The position numbers and the translations under genes are program-made. 64,000 nucleotides of DNA from Pseudoalteromonas piratica (GTDB taxonomy: Bacteria; Pseudomonadota; Gammaproteobacteria; Enterobacterales; Alteromonadaceae): positions 1,136,001 through 1,200,000 of the forward strand of contig NZ_CP009888.1 of assembly GCF_000788395.1 (NCBI RefSeq), in the 5' to 3' direction. Positions 19,793-30,059 of this stretch are shown here, in pieces. Every line of letters starts with the position of its first letter. Position 1 is the stretch's first letter. A model generated the notes under the pieces. The model had not been told where the DNA came from and made no database searches. It worked only from the letters and a program-made list of their open reading frames with translations.

Positions 19793-20737
19793 CTATTTAA
19801 CTCTAAACTTAAAATTGTTTATCAATAGCTCTAAGTCTTTTTCAAAAGCGTGTCTGTCACCCTTTTTACTAAGCGCTTGTATTAGCAAAAATTTACCTTT
19901 TTGCGTTGAGGTGACTTGGTACACCCAAGCCGCTTGCTCATTATTGTTAGTGTAGGCTTCTGTTGAAAATGCTGGAATACCGTCAATTTTCACAGGGCTA
20001 CTTTTTATAATTTCTACGTCATTTAAGCTTTTAGAGTTTTCAATAAAGTGCGTACTTAATGTTTCAACACTATCAACTTCTTTAGCTAATTTTCCATGGC
20101 TAACAACAACGTTAGCATCAGGAAAGTTCTCAGAACGCAATACAACTGAATTTAAGCTACGTTGTACAAGTTTAAAATTATCTGTGTTGGTAAATAAAAA
20201 CGGCAAGCCGGTATAAAGACGAGCGCTATCATTTGTTTGCACAGCAGTACTAAATAAACTTTGTTTTATTGCATTTTTATGGACATTCCTTGAGCTTTCA
20301 GGATAGCTGGCCTCAATACGTAAACTTGATAGTTTATCCCCTGCAATTAACCAAAGCTTTTCATAGTAAGTACCTGCAATGATTTGTCTTAATGTGAGTA
20401 GTGTACAATTAGCACCGTTCACAACAACTTGCTCTGTACTGAGTAATTGTAATTGGCTCTTTAGCAAGTTTTCAGAGCTTAATTGCATTAAGTAAGTGTT
20501 ATAAGGCACTTCGATTTCACTTATTTTTATTCGCGAAAAGGTTTCAGGCTGAACAAATCCGTAGTGTTCTCGAGTTAACTTAAATCCTTCAGGCACTTCT
20601 AAACGTACTTCCATCCCTTGGCTAATGCGAAATGTTTGTTCTAATGGCTCAATATTGTTCTGGTCAGATGTGCTAGAGCAAGCCCCTAGGATAGATAAAG
20701 ATATCGCTAGAGCCAGCGTCGATAAAGGCTTTTTCAT
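19793..20737 (-). CDS. Lipoprotein of unknown function
   Basis: 314 residues. The N-terminus has a signal peptide and a lipobox (ISLSILGACSS, lipidated Cys at about 20), so it is a membrane-anchored lipoprotein; Ser follows the Cys, which under the enterobacterial rule favours the outer membrane. The rest alternates beta strands and short helices and contains two similar halves, each with an FR..L/YTGLPFLF-type opening, perhaps two copies of a PsbP/Mog1-like fold, but I do not recognise a named family. It is divergent from the giant surface-protein gene, with 136 bases between them holding both promoters. Confidence 0.7.
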   Translation of the reverse strand: MKKPLSTLALAISLSILGACSSTSDQNNIEPLEQTFRISQGMEVRLEVPEGFKLTREHYGFVQPETFSRIKISEIEVPYNTYLMQLSSENLLKSQLQLLSTEQVVVNGANCTLLTLRQIIAGTYYEKLWLIAGDKLSSLRIEASYPESSRNVHKNAIKQSLFSTAVQTNDSARLYTGLPFLFTNTDNFKLVQRSLNSVVLRSENFPDANVVVSHGKLAKEVDSVETLSTHFIENSKSLNDVEIIKSSPVKIDGIPAFSTEAYTNNNEQAAWVYQVTSTQKGKFLLIQALSKKGDRHAFEKDLELLINNFKFRVK

Positions 20738-20873
20738 AAGTGTAATTTGGTATACGAAATTTTTATTAAGGGTAACAAAATTTAATCTAAGTGAATAGAT
20801 TGTTAAGTGATTAACTATCTACTAAAATTGTTACAATTCATCTAATAATAACAATGCCTCTGAAAGCAACGCC

Positions 20874-23800
20874 ATGATTACATCAAGCCCTTTAAATTTG
20901 CTCAAAGAAAAAATAGCCAACCGCTGCAAACCTATATTTGGAAAGTATATTCCCATTACTGGGTTTGCGCTTAGTTCTTCTCTTGTATTTGCAGCGCCAG
21001 ATTTTAGCTCCACTTTTACACCAACAACGGTTGGGCCCGGAAGTGCTACTAAGCTGACTTATACAATAACAAACAACGATGTGACCGTAGCAAATGATGC
21101 TAATTTTACGGCTGTATTACCTTCAGGGTTGCTGCATGCAACACCTGTAAATGCACAAACGGACTGTTCAAATGGAACATTGTCCGCTTCAGACGGAGGC
21201 TCTACACTTACATTTACAGATTATGATATTGCTGTTGGAAGTAGCTGTACAGTTACACTTGATGTAATTGCTTCAAACACTGCTGGTGTGTATCAATTAC
21301 CCGTAATTAATTTAACTTCAGGTAATGGTAACGCAGATACAACAGCTACAGATTTAACCGTTGTTAGTACTTTACCAGGGGTTACTGTATCTTCTTCTCC
21401 TAATTCTATAAACTTAGGAGCTGTAAGTACCTTAAGTTTTACTATAGATAACACGCAAAATGCTTCTAGAGTTGGAAATTTAGATTACTCTATAGACTTA
21501 CCTTCAGGTTTAGTTGTAGCTGACGTGCCCAATGCAAGTACTGATTGTGTTTCTGGTTCATCACCTGACACGACAATAACTGCACAAGCAGGCAGTAATT
21601 CGATAACGCTTGACGCTTCAGGTTCAAATCTTTTTGCTGGTTTTGAAGTCTTAGGTGCTGGGGCAACCTGTACGTTTAGTGTTGATGTGAAATCCTCGGG
21701 GTTGGGGGAATTAGTAGTAAAATCAAATAGTCTTTTGGCTGATTTCACAGACGCGGGGTTTGCAACAACTGGCATTACTGCTACTCCAGCTTTCGCTCTG
21801 ATGTCATTCGCTCCAAATCCTGCTGTGCCAGGAAGTACAACTCAGCTAAATATTGCATTAACTAATTACAGTCGTAGTGACACTGCTACTAATGTTGCTT
21901 TTACGGATGATTTAAATGCGGTTATCTCTGGAATGGCGGCTAGTGGTCTACCTCTAAGTGTGTGTGGAGGTACAATTTCAGGTACTACTCTACTTTCTTT
22001 TTCTGGAGGTTCGATAGCACCGGGTGATACTTGTTCATTTAGTGTTCCAGTATCTGTACCCCCTGGAGCTGCTGTTGGTGATTATACAAACACAACAAGT
22101 ACTTTTTCGTTTGACTTAAACAGCACGCCGCAAAACTGGAGCCCTGTTTCACATAATTTAGCTGTAACACAAGCACCAGTTGTTGAATTAGAATTGTTGA
22201 ATGCAGGTACATTACTAGATGAAGCTATTGTAGCAGGTAATGATCTAGTCGCTCGCTTTACTATTACTAATATTGATCCTGCACAGCAAGTGACTGATAT
22301 TGCATTTAACTCAGAACTCACAAAAGCACTACCTTTTCCTATCTCAGTAGTTTCTCCTACGTTAAATGCTTCGGATGTTTGTGGTTCTGGTAGTTTGTTA
22401 AGTAACTTTTTCCCTGATGTAGATACACAAGGGATTCAACTAACAGGCGGTAACATCTCTGCTGGTGGGAGTTGTACATTCGATGTCACTATCACGGTTC
22501 CAACTTCACAACCAGCCGGTACATATACAGTTAAAACTGAGAATGGTACTGCGAGTTTAGGTGGTGAAACACCTTTAATTTCTGATACAAGCGATACATT
22601 TACTGTCATAACAGCACCTAGTTTAAACTTGTCTCTGGCAGGGGCAGTTATACCAGGTGAAACTATTGATGCGACGTTTACTTTGATTAGTAACGGCAAC
22701 TCTGAAATTGCTTCAAATATTGGCTTCACAGTAGACTTAAATGCGGCATTGAGTGGACTGACAGCTTCTTCTATTTCAGCAAATACTTGTTCTCAGTTAC
22801 CAACGGGAACATCAACTTTGTCTGCAGCGAACATTACACTTGCGTCTGGAAGCAGTTGTAGTTTTATAGCTACTTTAAACATTCCAGCTGATGCAACAAC
22901 TGGCACATCAACTATTACGTCTTCATCAGTGAGCGCTACTGTTGACGGTGTTGCTGTTTCGAGTGCAGCGGCATCTGCTGATTTGCAAGTTGTAGAACTA
23001 CAAGGTAGTGTGAGTGTCGCTGATGCCAAGGTTGAACCTGGCGATGTGACACAGCTGAATTTTACGCTTACTAACTTGTCTGTAGCTACCGATATGAGTG
23101 GAATATTCCTTACTCTAAATCTACAGAATGAATTGACTGGTTTAGCAGCAACTTCCTTGCCGACAGAACCTTGCGGAGTCGGTTCCACTATTACCGGTAC
23201 AACATTTTTGGTTCTTACAGGGGCAAATTTAACCTCGGGCAATAGCTGTAACTTTAGCGTTGATGTACTCGTTCCTGTTTCAACTGACGATGGTAGTTAT
23301 GCTCTTCTCTCAAGTAGTATTTCATCTTCAACACCAAGTTTTGTGGTAGATCCCATAACTACAAAGTTAGTTGTAGAGGAAGACCTTGCTCCAAGTGTCC
23401 TTTCTCTTACTTCGAGTGTTTCACCTTTAACAGCCGTGACACCAATCCCGATGGAAATTAGATTCTCGGAAGATATTGAAGACTTCAGTGTTAGTGACTT
23501 GGTTGTTTCAAATGGTGTTGCAAGTAATCTGTTGGAAATAAGTACTGACAAATATACTTTTGATATCACTCCAAATAGCGATGGAGTGACAATTACTGCG
23601 CAGCTACCAGCTGGTGTTGTAAATGAACTAGGTAGTGGTGCTCAAGTGAACACGGCTTCCAGTGTATTTTCTATAGACTATGATACCACTGCTTTACCTT
23701 CAGCTGTCATTAGTGTGGTACCTGGTTCTAAAACGAGCTCCGAGACATTGTCCGCCACTGTAACTTACTCAAATACAACAGAGGTGTTTTTAACGAATGA

Positions 23801-26800
23801 CAAAGTAAATTTACTGTTTACTGGTACAGCGAGCACGGTGAATTTTGTTGATAATGAAACGACCAATCCAGACATAAGTATTTTAAACGGTAATACCACT
23901 ACACCAACAATACTGATTTCAAATGTTACAGGTGACGGTACGCTTACTTTAGGCATCGATTCAGAAACGGCACGAAATAATATCGGGAATGTTGCAGCCA
24001 TAGCAGACAGTGCTAATTCATTTAGCATTGACAATACATCGCCTACACTAGCTATTTCAAGCTCTGCTGTTGATCCTATCAATGGTAGTTTTGTTGCTAA
24101 CTTTGATTTTACTAATCCAGCTTTATCAAGCACTGAAACTAGTATTACCGGCTTTGATGTAACCGATATTATTTTAAACAATGCTAATATTAGTAATTTT
24201 ACAGGGAGTAACGGTAGTTACTCTGCAACAATTACACCACTTAATGATGGCATAGTGACCGTAAATGTAAATTCGGCTGCTGCACAAGACGATCATGGAA
24301 ATGATAATACAGCTGCTGCAACATTTACTATCAACTATGATGGCACTAAACCTAACGTTTCCATTACAAGTGTGTCTTCTCTTAATAATGGACCTTTTAC
24401 CGCTACGGTTACCTTTACAGAACCCGTTACTGGTTTTTCGATTACAGATATTACTGCTACAAATGCCAACTTGTCTAATTTTACTTCTGTCTCGTCAACT
24501 GAATTTACTCTTGAAGTAGAGCCTATTACCGATGGGGTTGTGACCTTAGATATAGCATCAGACTTGGTTATTGATTCTGCTAATAATGGCAATGCTGCGG
24601 CTCAGCAATTTAGTGCAAGCTATGATGCTACAAATCCTACATTGGCTATTACCGGCCCAAGTGCTTCTCAAAATACTGCATTTACGGCAACGTTTACATT
24701 TAGTGAGAATGTATCAGGGTTCGCGTTAGGTGATATCATCGTTAGTAATGGCGTTGCATCAAATCTGCAAGGTTCAGGTGCAGTTTACACAGTAACGATC
24801 ACGCCAAGCAGTGAAGGAAATATTACAATTGATGTTCCAGCCTCAAGAGTGTTAGATGCTTATGGTAATGGCAATATTGCTGCTCCACAATTTTCACTAG
24901 ACTACGATTCGATTCAGCCGAACATTACTATCTCTGGACCTGCAGTAGCTCAAAACACATCATTTACAGTGACTTTTACTTTTGATGAAGATGTTACAGG
25001 TTTTGATTTGTCAGACATTACGGTTGGTAATGGCGGTGCATCAAGTTTACAAGGAAGCGGCAGTAGCTATACTGCATTAATCACACCGATATCGGATGGT
25101 TTAGTTTCAGTTAATGTTGCAGCTTCTTCTGTAGTTGATGGAGCAGGGAATTCAAATACATCGTCTAATCGGCTAAATGTAGTGTATGATGCAACTCGAC
25201 CGACTCTTGCCATTTCAGGTCCCAATTCAGCTCAAAATACTGCATTTATGGCAAACTTTACTTTTAGTGAGAGTGTAGCAGGGTTTACTTTAAGTGATAT
25301 AACAGTAGGGAATGGAACTGTTTCTAACCTCCAGGGGGGGGGGGCTAATTATACAGCAATAATAACACCGACAAATAATGGCAATGTAACAATAGATGTT
25401 GACGCTTCAGTTGTTTCCGATATTGCAGGCAATACCAACGAGTCTCCTTCACAATTTTTAATACTATTCGATGACACGAATCCTGAAGTCACTCTAACAA
25501 CCTCAAGCTTGATGGTTAGTGAATCATTTGAAGTTATTTCAACCTTTAGTGAGACAACATCAACTCTAAATAGCAGTGCATTTACAGTGAGTAATGGTGT
25601 TGTGCAAGTTTTAGAGAAAATTTCTGATACGTCTTACAAAGTAATAATTCAACCTACACAATCAGGAACAGTTTCACTTGCATTGAATGCAAACTCAGTA
25701 AGTGATGAAGCAGGAAATGGCAACTTAGCTTCCAATATATTAGAGGTTGAATATAGTAATGAATTGGTGACAGTTGTTTTAGATGCGCCAGAAAAAGCAA
25801 ATTCGACATTTTTACTAGGTATTAGCTTTAGTAGCTCTGTAACAGGTTTTGAGCTTTCTGATATACAAACTTCTAACGCTACGCTTAGCAATTTTAAAGT
25901 GCTTTCTAGTTCTTCGTTCTCAGTGGATGTTTTAGGTAGCTCCTTAGGAGAAATCGAGCTTTCAATTCCTGAGAAGGTAGCATTAGATGAGTTTGGCAAC
26001 GGAAACTTAGCTTCTGCTCAGATTACCGTTCAATTTGATAATGCTGGTCCAAGTCTTCAATCTAGAATACCTCAGGATAAAAGCGATACAGTCTCGGTTA
26101 ATACTCCGTTCTCAGTAACATATGATGAAGCTATTGAATTAGGTAATGGTCAAATAAAACTAGTGGACCTTAGTGATAGCTCTGAATTAGTAGCGACTCA
26201 ATTAAATGTACACGAAAACAAACTGACCTTCGAGTTTGTTGGTGCATTAAAGGTTAGTACAAACTACAAGTTACTTGTTGACGCAGGTGTTGTAACGGAT
26301 CAATTTGGAAATAAATCGGAAAGTTTATCTACATGGACATTTACGACTTCAAATAGTGCCCCAATTGCTAATGATGATTCAGTGTCAACGTCAGAAGATC
26401 AAAGTGTTACTATTAATGTTGCTGCGAATGATACTGATTCTGACGGTGAACTTGATTTAACATCAATAACATTATCGGGTCTTAATAAAGGTACTGCAAA
26501 AGTAACAAGTAGTGGTGAGGTAGAGTTTACACCTGAAGAAAACTTTTATGGCATAGCTAGTTTTACATACTCAATTGCAGATAATAGTGGCATTCGCTCA
26601 AATGAAGCTGCAGTATCAGTTCAAGTAACGAGTGTAAATGATGCCCCTGAGTTTACTTCTGAACCAATAGTTTCCACTGGTATTTTGGCTGACTATGAAT
26701 ATTTAGTAGAAGTTTCTGATGTTGACTCTGAAAACTTAACAGTTGTAATTGTTGATGCACCTGAGTGGTTGTCGCTAAATGAACTATCATTGAATGGTCT

Positions 26801-28802
26801 TGTACCCTCAAATGTAAATGGTGAAACATTTAATGTTACATTAGAGGTAAGTGATGGAGAACTTTCGACGCAGCAAAGCTTTATTCTTCAAGTTACTGAA
26901 TTTGATGAGTCTTTAATTACAATTAGTCAGAATGTGAGCGCGTCGCCTATTCTGATTGATCAACCCTTTATCTTGAGCATTTCAATAGCTAATTCATCTA
27001 CGCAAAATATTGAATTAAACAATTTTTCATTAACACTGGAAGGTGCCAACGTTTTAACAGTTGATGAACGCTGTAGTACATTTGGGCAAGGCTTCATGTG
27101 TTCCTTGGTATCAACATTAGACTCGTCTGATTCTATTGAGCTAGTATTTGAGTTACAAGCAATTGAAGCAGGAGAGTTTAAATCTGTTGCAGAATTATTA
27201 TTTAATGAGGAAATAGAACGAGTAGATCATTTTGCAAAAAATATTGTAAATGAAGTGTTTAATCAAACAGGTGAAGTAATCAACATAGATGGCGTTAATC
27301 ACTTTACATTTGGCGATTTCAATAATGATGGCTTAGTTGATATTATTTTTGCAGCGAACTTAAATAGTGCAATCTTCCTCAATAAAGGTGCTGGCGAATA
27401 TGAGCTAGGAGTTAATCTTTTAGAGAATGAAAATGTTAAATATGTCGCTGTTGCTGACTTTGATCAAAACGGATTTGCCGATATTGCTTTTGCTTCTGAA
27501 GGTGAGTTGGGTTCAGGCATTTTGTATAATTCAGGTGACCTTGTATTCTCTGAAGCTCAAGTCGTTACGACAACTGCAAGTCAGAAAGTCTTTACTGGTG
27601 ATGTTGATGGCGACACTTTTGTAGATATTATTTTCTTAGACAACTCTGCTGAAGGCCTTAGTATCTTTAAACAGCCATTTAGTAACAACTCATTTAATAC
27701 CAAGCTATTCAATGGTTCTGACAAAGATATCAGTATTTCAAATGCTTCTATGAATGAAATAGAAAACAGCACACAGGTACAGATTTCGCCTGCTACAGAA
27801 GTTAAATTTAATGACCTCGCAGCAGTTGATATGAATGGTGATGATATTATTGATCTTATTTTAGCCGTTGAAGGGCACCCATTAGAGATATGGTATCAAA
27901 ATGCTTCTGGAATTTTTGAAGCTTCTACGACGCAACTACTAGATGCTAGTAAAGTTAAAGTGGTGGACCTTGGCTTTGATGGTGTTATGGATATTATCGC
28001 GATTACTGAACAAGGTCTCGAGATTCTTGATTCTCAAACAGCCCAATCAAGCATAATTTCATCAGTGAGTTATCAGTCTGTTGAGGTTGCGCCTTTAACG
28101 ACGGAAGATAATTTCGATATAGTTGCTTTATCTCAAGAAGGTAATATTTCACTCTTTAGTCCGACAGATTCTGCTTATAAGCTGCAGCCAGTTGTGTTTG
28201 ACACTGAATCTGGAACAGATATTGCGTTAGTCGATGTAGATCAAGATGCAGACTTGGATTTAATAATATCTTCTTCTAGTGATAATGAAGTCCGATATAA
28301 CCAAGGTAATGGGTTGTTTGGAGAACAAACAACAGACTTGGCATTATCTGCATCGACAAGTGCGCTAACGGTCACTCAGGGAGATAGTGCACAATGGTTT
28401 GTGCAGATTAGTAATAATGGTCTAGCCACAGCTTTAAATGCAAAATTTACGATTTTCTCAGAGGGAGCTGAAATTAGTTCTATTGAGACTGATTCGTTTA
28501 CTTGTATTGAAGAGACTTCTAGTTACATTTGTACTTACTCTGAAGCGATTGATGTGAGTGAACAAGTTAACGTAGCGGTTAATTTATCATTTAACACTTT
28601 AGGAACTGCGCTTATCCAAGCAGCTATTTCAAATGATAAAGTTGATGATGATTCTTCAAATAATATGGTTCAATTGAGTGTAGATACACAAGCCGTAGTT
28701 GTAACACCAGAGCCACCAAAGAAAAAGTCATCAGGAAATATATTTTATCTATTGGTTGTATTATTTGTTCTATCGATTCTACGAAGACAGATAAAGGCTT
28801 AA
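20874..28802 (+). CDS. Giant multidomain surface protein, probable phase-variable adhesin
   Basis: 2642 residues. A long signal peptide ends at about VFAAP (40). Residues about 40-830 are six DUF11-like Ig units, most with a C...SC cysteine pattern (GSSCTVTL, GDTCSFSV, GSSCSFIA). Residues about 835-1740 are some nine Big_12-like units of about 95 residues (AQNTAFTATFTFSE, GFxLSDIxVGNG, LQGSG, GNxN). Then come a Big_5-like unit (near 1745), a cadherin-like unit (ANDDSVSTSEDQSVTIN), a putative-Ig unit, FG-GAP repeats (DFNNDGLVDII, DVDGDTFVDII, DVDQDADLDLI), a further DUF11 unit, and a C-terminal KKKSSG, hydrophobic helix and RRQIK tail like a sorting signal. An 11-G run at 25334-25344 lies inside the reading frame. 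The architecture fits a cell-surface or released adhesin; the ligand is unknown. Confidence 0.9.
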   Translation: MITSSPLNLLKEKIANRCKPIFGKYIPITGFALSSSLVFAAPDFSSTFTPTTVGPGSATKLTYTITNNDVTVANDANFTAVLPSGLLHATPVNAQTDCSNGTLSASDGGSTLTFTDYDIAVGSSCTVTLDVIASNTAGVYQLPVINLTSGNGNADTTATDLTVVSTLPGVTVSSSPNSINLGAVSTLSFTIDNTQNASRVGNLDYSIDLPSGLVVADVPNASTDCVSGSSPDTTITAQAGSNSITLDASGSNLFAGFEVLGAGATCTFSVDVKSSGLGELVVKSNSLLADFTDAGFATTGITATPAFALMSFAPNPAVPGSTTQLNIALTNYSRSDTATNVAFTDDLNAVISGMAASGLPLSVCGGTISGTTLLSFSGGSIAPGDTCSFSVPVSVPPGAAVGDYTNTTSTFSFDLNSTPQNWSPVSHNLAVTQAPVVELELLNAGTLLDEAIVAGNDLVARFTITNIDPAQQVTDIAFNSELTKALPFPISVVSPTLNASDVCGSGSLLSNFFPDVDTQGIQLTGGNISAGGSCTFDVTITVPTSQPAGTYTVKTENGTASLGGETPLISDTSDTFTVITAPSLNLSLAGAVIPGETIDATFTLISNGNSEIASNIGFTVDLNAALSGLTASSISANTCSQLPTGTSTLSAANITLASGSSCSFIATLNIPADATTGTSTITSSSVSATVDGVAVSSAAASADLQVVELQGSVSVADAKVEPGDVTQLNFTLTNLSVATDMSGIFLTLNLQNELTGLAATSLPTEPCGVGSTITGTTFLVLTGANLTSGNSCNFSVDVLVPVSTDDGSYALLSSSISSSTPSFVVDPITTKLVVEEDLAPSVLSLTSSVSPLTAVTPIPMEIRFSEDIEDFSVSDLVVSNGVASNLLEISTDKYTFDITPNSDGVTITAQLPAGVVNELGSGAQVNTASSVFSIDYDTTALPSAVISVVPGSKTSSETLSATVTYSNTTEVFLTNDKVNLLFTGTASTVNFVDNETTNPDISILNGNTTTPTILISNVTGDGTLTLGIDSETARNNIGNVAAIADSANSFSIDNTSPTLAISSSAVDPINGSFVANFDFTNPALSSTETSITGFDVTDIILNNANISNFTGSNGSYSATITPLNDGIVTVNVNSAAAQDDHGNDNTAAATFTINYDGTKPNVSITSVSSLNNGPFTATVTFTEPVTGFSITDITATNANLSNFTSVSSTEFTLEVEPITDGVVTLDIASDLVIDSANNGNAAAQQFSASYDATNPTLAITGPSASQNTAFTATFTFSENVSGFALGDIIVSNGVASNLQGSGAVYTVTITPSSEGNITIDVPASRVLDAYGNGNIAAPQFSLDYDSIQPNITISGPAVAQNTSFTVTFTFDEDVTGFDLSDITVGNGGASSLQGSGSSYTALITPISDGLVSVNVAASSVVDGAGNSNTSSNRLNVVYDATRPTLAISGPNSAQNTAFMANFTFSESVAGFTLSDITVGNGTVSNLQGGGANYTAIITPTNNGNVTIDVDASVVSDIAGNTNESPSQFLILFDDTNPEVTLTTSSLMVSESFEVISTFSETTSTLNSSAFTVSNGVVQVLEKISDTSYKVIIQPTQSGTVSLALNANSVSDEAGNGNLASNILEVEYSNELVTVVLDAPEKANSTFLLGISFSSSVTGFELSDIQTSNATLSNFKVLSSSSFSVDVLGSSLGEIELSIPEKVALDEFGNGNLASAQITVQFDNAGPSLQSRIPQDKSDTVSVNTPFSVTYDEAIELGNGQIKLVDLSDSSELVATQLNVHENKLTFEFVGALKVSTNYKLLVDAGVVTDQFGNKSESLSTWTFTTSNSAPIANDDSVSTSEDQSVTINVAANDTDSDGELDLTSITLSGLNKGTAKVTSSGEVEFTPEENFYGIASFTYSIADNSGIRSNEAAVSVQVTSVNDAPEFTSEPIVSTGILADYEYLVEVSDVDSENLTVVIVDAPEWLSLNELSLNGLVPSNVNGETFNVTLEVSDGELSTQQSFILQVTEFDESLITISQNVSASPILIDQPFILSISIANSSTQNIELNNFSLTLEGANVLTVDERCSTFGQGFMCSLVSTLDSSDSIELVFELQAIEAGEFKSVAELLFNEEIERVDHFAKNIVNEVFNQTGEVINIDGVNHFTFGDFNNDGLVDIIFAANLNSAIFLNKGAGEYELGVNLLENENVKYVAVADFDQNGFADIAFASEGELGSGILYNSGDLVFSEAQVVTTTASQKVFTGDVDGDTFVDIIFLDNSAEGLSIFKQPFSNNSFNTKLFNGSDKDISISNASMNEIENSTQVQISPATEVKFNDLAAVDMNGDDIIDLILAVEGHPLEIWYQNASGIFEASTTQLLDASKVKVVDLGFDGVMDIIAITEQGLEILDSQTAQSSIISSVSYQSVEVAPLTTEDNFDIVALSQEGNISLFSPTDSAYKLQPVVFDTESGTDIALVDVDQDADLDLIISSSSDNEVRYNQGNGLFGEQTTDLALSASTSALTVTQGDSAQWFVQISNNGLATALNAKFTIFSEGAEISSIETDSFTCIEETSSYICTYSEAIDVSEQVNVAVNLSFNTLGTALIQAAISNDKVDDDSSNNMVQLSVDTQAVVVTPEPPKKKSSGNIFYLLVVLFVLSILRRQIKA
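25334..25344 (+). repeat. 11-G homopolymer inside the giant surface-protein gene
   Basis: Eleven consecutive G in an otherwise AT-rich gene encode the GGG of LQGGGANYT, where sibling repeats have LQGSG with mixed codons. Gain of one G gives GGC TAA at once; loss of one gives a TAA after five more codons. Either change truncates the protein near residue 1490 of 2642 and removes the C-terminal tail. Confidence 0.95.
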
Positions 28803-28808
28803 GGTGTA

Positions 28809-28838
28809 CACTAGCCTTCAAAGTTTGGAGACTAGTGT
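28809..28838 (+). promoter_or_regulatory. Hairpin with SD in its loop before a TTG start
   Basis: ACACTAG (28809-28815) pairs with CTAGTGT (28832-28838), and the Shine-Dalgarno sequence TGGAG (28826-28830) lies in the 16-base loop. The second arm abuts the TTG start of the glycosyltransferase gene, so folding could limit its translation. Function is inferred from position only. Confidence 0.5.
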
Positions 28839-30020
28839 TTGAAAGTATTACATATAGGGAAGTATTACTTCCCTTTTTTTGGCGGAATAGAAAAAGTTAC
28901 GCAAGATTTGGTTGAAGATAAAACATATCAATCTCAAGTTGAATCCTTCGTATTAGCACATCAAGATCAAGTAGGGCAGGAGTCATTTACTGGAGAAGTG
29001 AATGGGGTCACTGTACGTAAAGTCGCTATTCAAAAAGTTTTAGTATACGCACCAATAGCCATTTCATTTTTGAAAGAACTTAACCGGGTAATTGATGACT
29101 TTAAACCGGATTTAATCCACATTCACATGCCTAACTTATCTGCTTTTGCATGTCTTTTTTCAAGTAGAGCTAAAAAAGTACCTTGGATAATTCACTGGCA
29201 TTCAGATGTTATGGGTGCTGTTCCTGACTTTAAAATAAAACTTCTATACCCATTTTACCGAATATTTGAAAGAAATTTATTAAAACGATCGAAAAAGATA
29301 TTCGTGACATCCCCTCCTTACTTGGATAATAGTGAGGCCTTGAGTGACTTTAAAGAAAAATGCGATGTTGTGCCTATTGGAATTAGAGACCTTTGCATTA
29401 ATCAACAACACCAGCATTCACAGGAAGTCAACCGACTAGAACTATTAATGATTGGTCGCCTAACTTACTACAAAGGACATGCGTTAATATTGAAAGCGCT
29501 TGCGAAGCTTCCAGATGAACTCGGTGTGTATTTATCGATAATAGGTGATGGAGAGTTACGTAATGAATTACAAGCATTTGCTGTGGAGTTGGGGTTACAA
29601 AACAAGGTTCAGTTTTTGGGAAGAGTCGACGATAGTGAAATTTCAAACCGACTTCTAACTGCAGACTTATTGTGTCTTCCCTCTATTGAAAAGACAGAGG
29701 CATTTGGAGTTGTTCTTCTAGAAGCTGCAATGCACTCAAAACCGTCATTGGTTAGCGATGTTAATGGTAGTGGTATGTCTTGGGTTGTTCAAGATAAAAT
29801 TACAGGGGTTATATTTGAAAATAATAATGTCGATTCACTCTGTAAGAAGATACAAGATATTTATTTCGATAAAGAGTCCCTGATTTCTATGGGAGTTAAT
29901 GCAAGGCTGAGATTTGAACAGGTCTTTAGTTTGGACAAAGTCACAATACAAATAACTGATTTGTATGAGGGGGCACTTGCTGATAAAACTATGCGAGATA
30001 GTGAATATCATTTAGACTAA
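28839..30020 (+). CDS. GT4-family glycosyltransferase
   Basis: 393 residues from a TTG start, supported by TGGAG eight bases upstream and by the correct family N-terminus (KVLHIGKYYFPFFGGIEKV). Acceptor-side residues include IHIHMPNLSAF and WHSDV. The donor half has IGRLTYYKGHALILKAL near 205 and PSIEKTEAFGVVLLEAAMHSK near 285, the GT4 E-x7-E pattern. It begins 36 bases after the stop of the giant surface-protein gene with no strong terminator between them, so read-through is plausible and glycosylation of that protein or its anchor glycan is possible (inference). Confidence 0.88.
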   Translation: MKVLHIGKYYFPFFGGIEKVTQDLVEDKTYQSQVESFVLAHQDQVGQESFTGEVNGVTVRKVAIQKVLVYAPIAISFLKELNRVIDDFKPDLIHIHMPNLSAFACLFSSRAKKVPWIIHWHSDVMGAVPDFKIKLLYPFYRIFERNLLKRSKKIFVTSPPYLDNSEALSDFKEKCDVVPIGIRDLCINQQHQHSQEVNRLELLMIGRLTYYKGHALILKALAKLPDELGVYLSIIGDGELRNELQAFAVELGLQNKVQFLGRVDDSEISNRLLTADLLCLPSIEKTEAFGVVLLEAAMHSKPSLVSDVNGSGMSWVVQDKITGVIFENNNVDSLCKKIQDIYFDKESLISMGVNARLRFEQVFSLDKVTIQITDLYEGALADKTMRDSEYHLD

Positions 30021-30059
30021 GAGGTTCACGATATTGTTTATATTAGTTGCGCAAGAAAA

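Noticed and set aside
24600..25800. DNA tandem repeat or assembly duplication in the giant gene
   Set aside because: Similarity is at protein level between Ig-like units; the DNA has diverged, so these are old domain duplications.
21485..25999. Long antisense frames under the giant surface gene
   Set aside because: Explained by biased codon use of the Thr/Ser/Val-rich coding strand; no start context.
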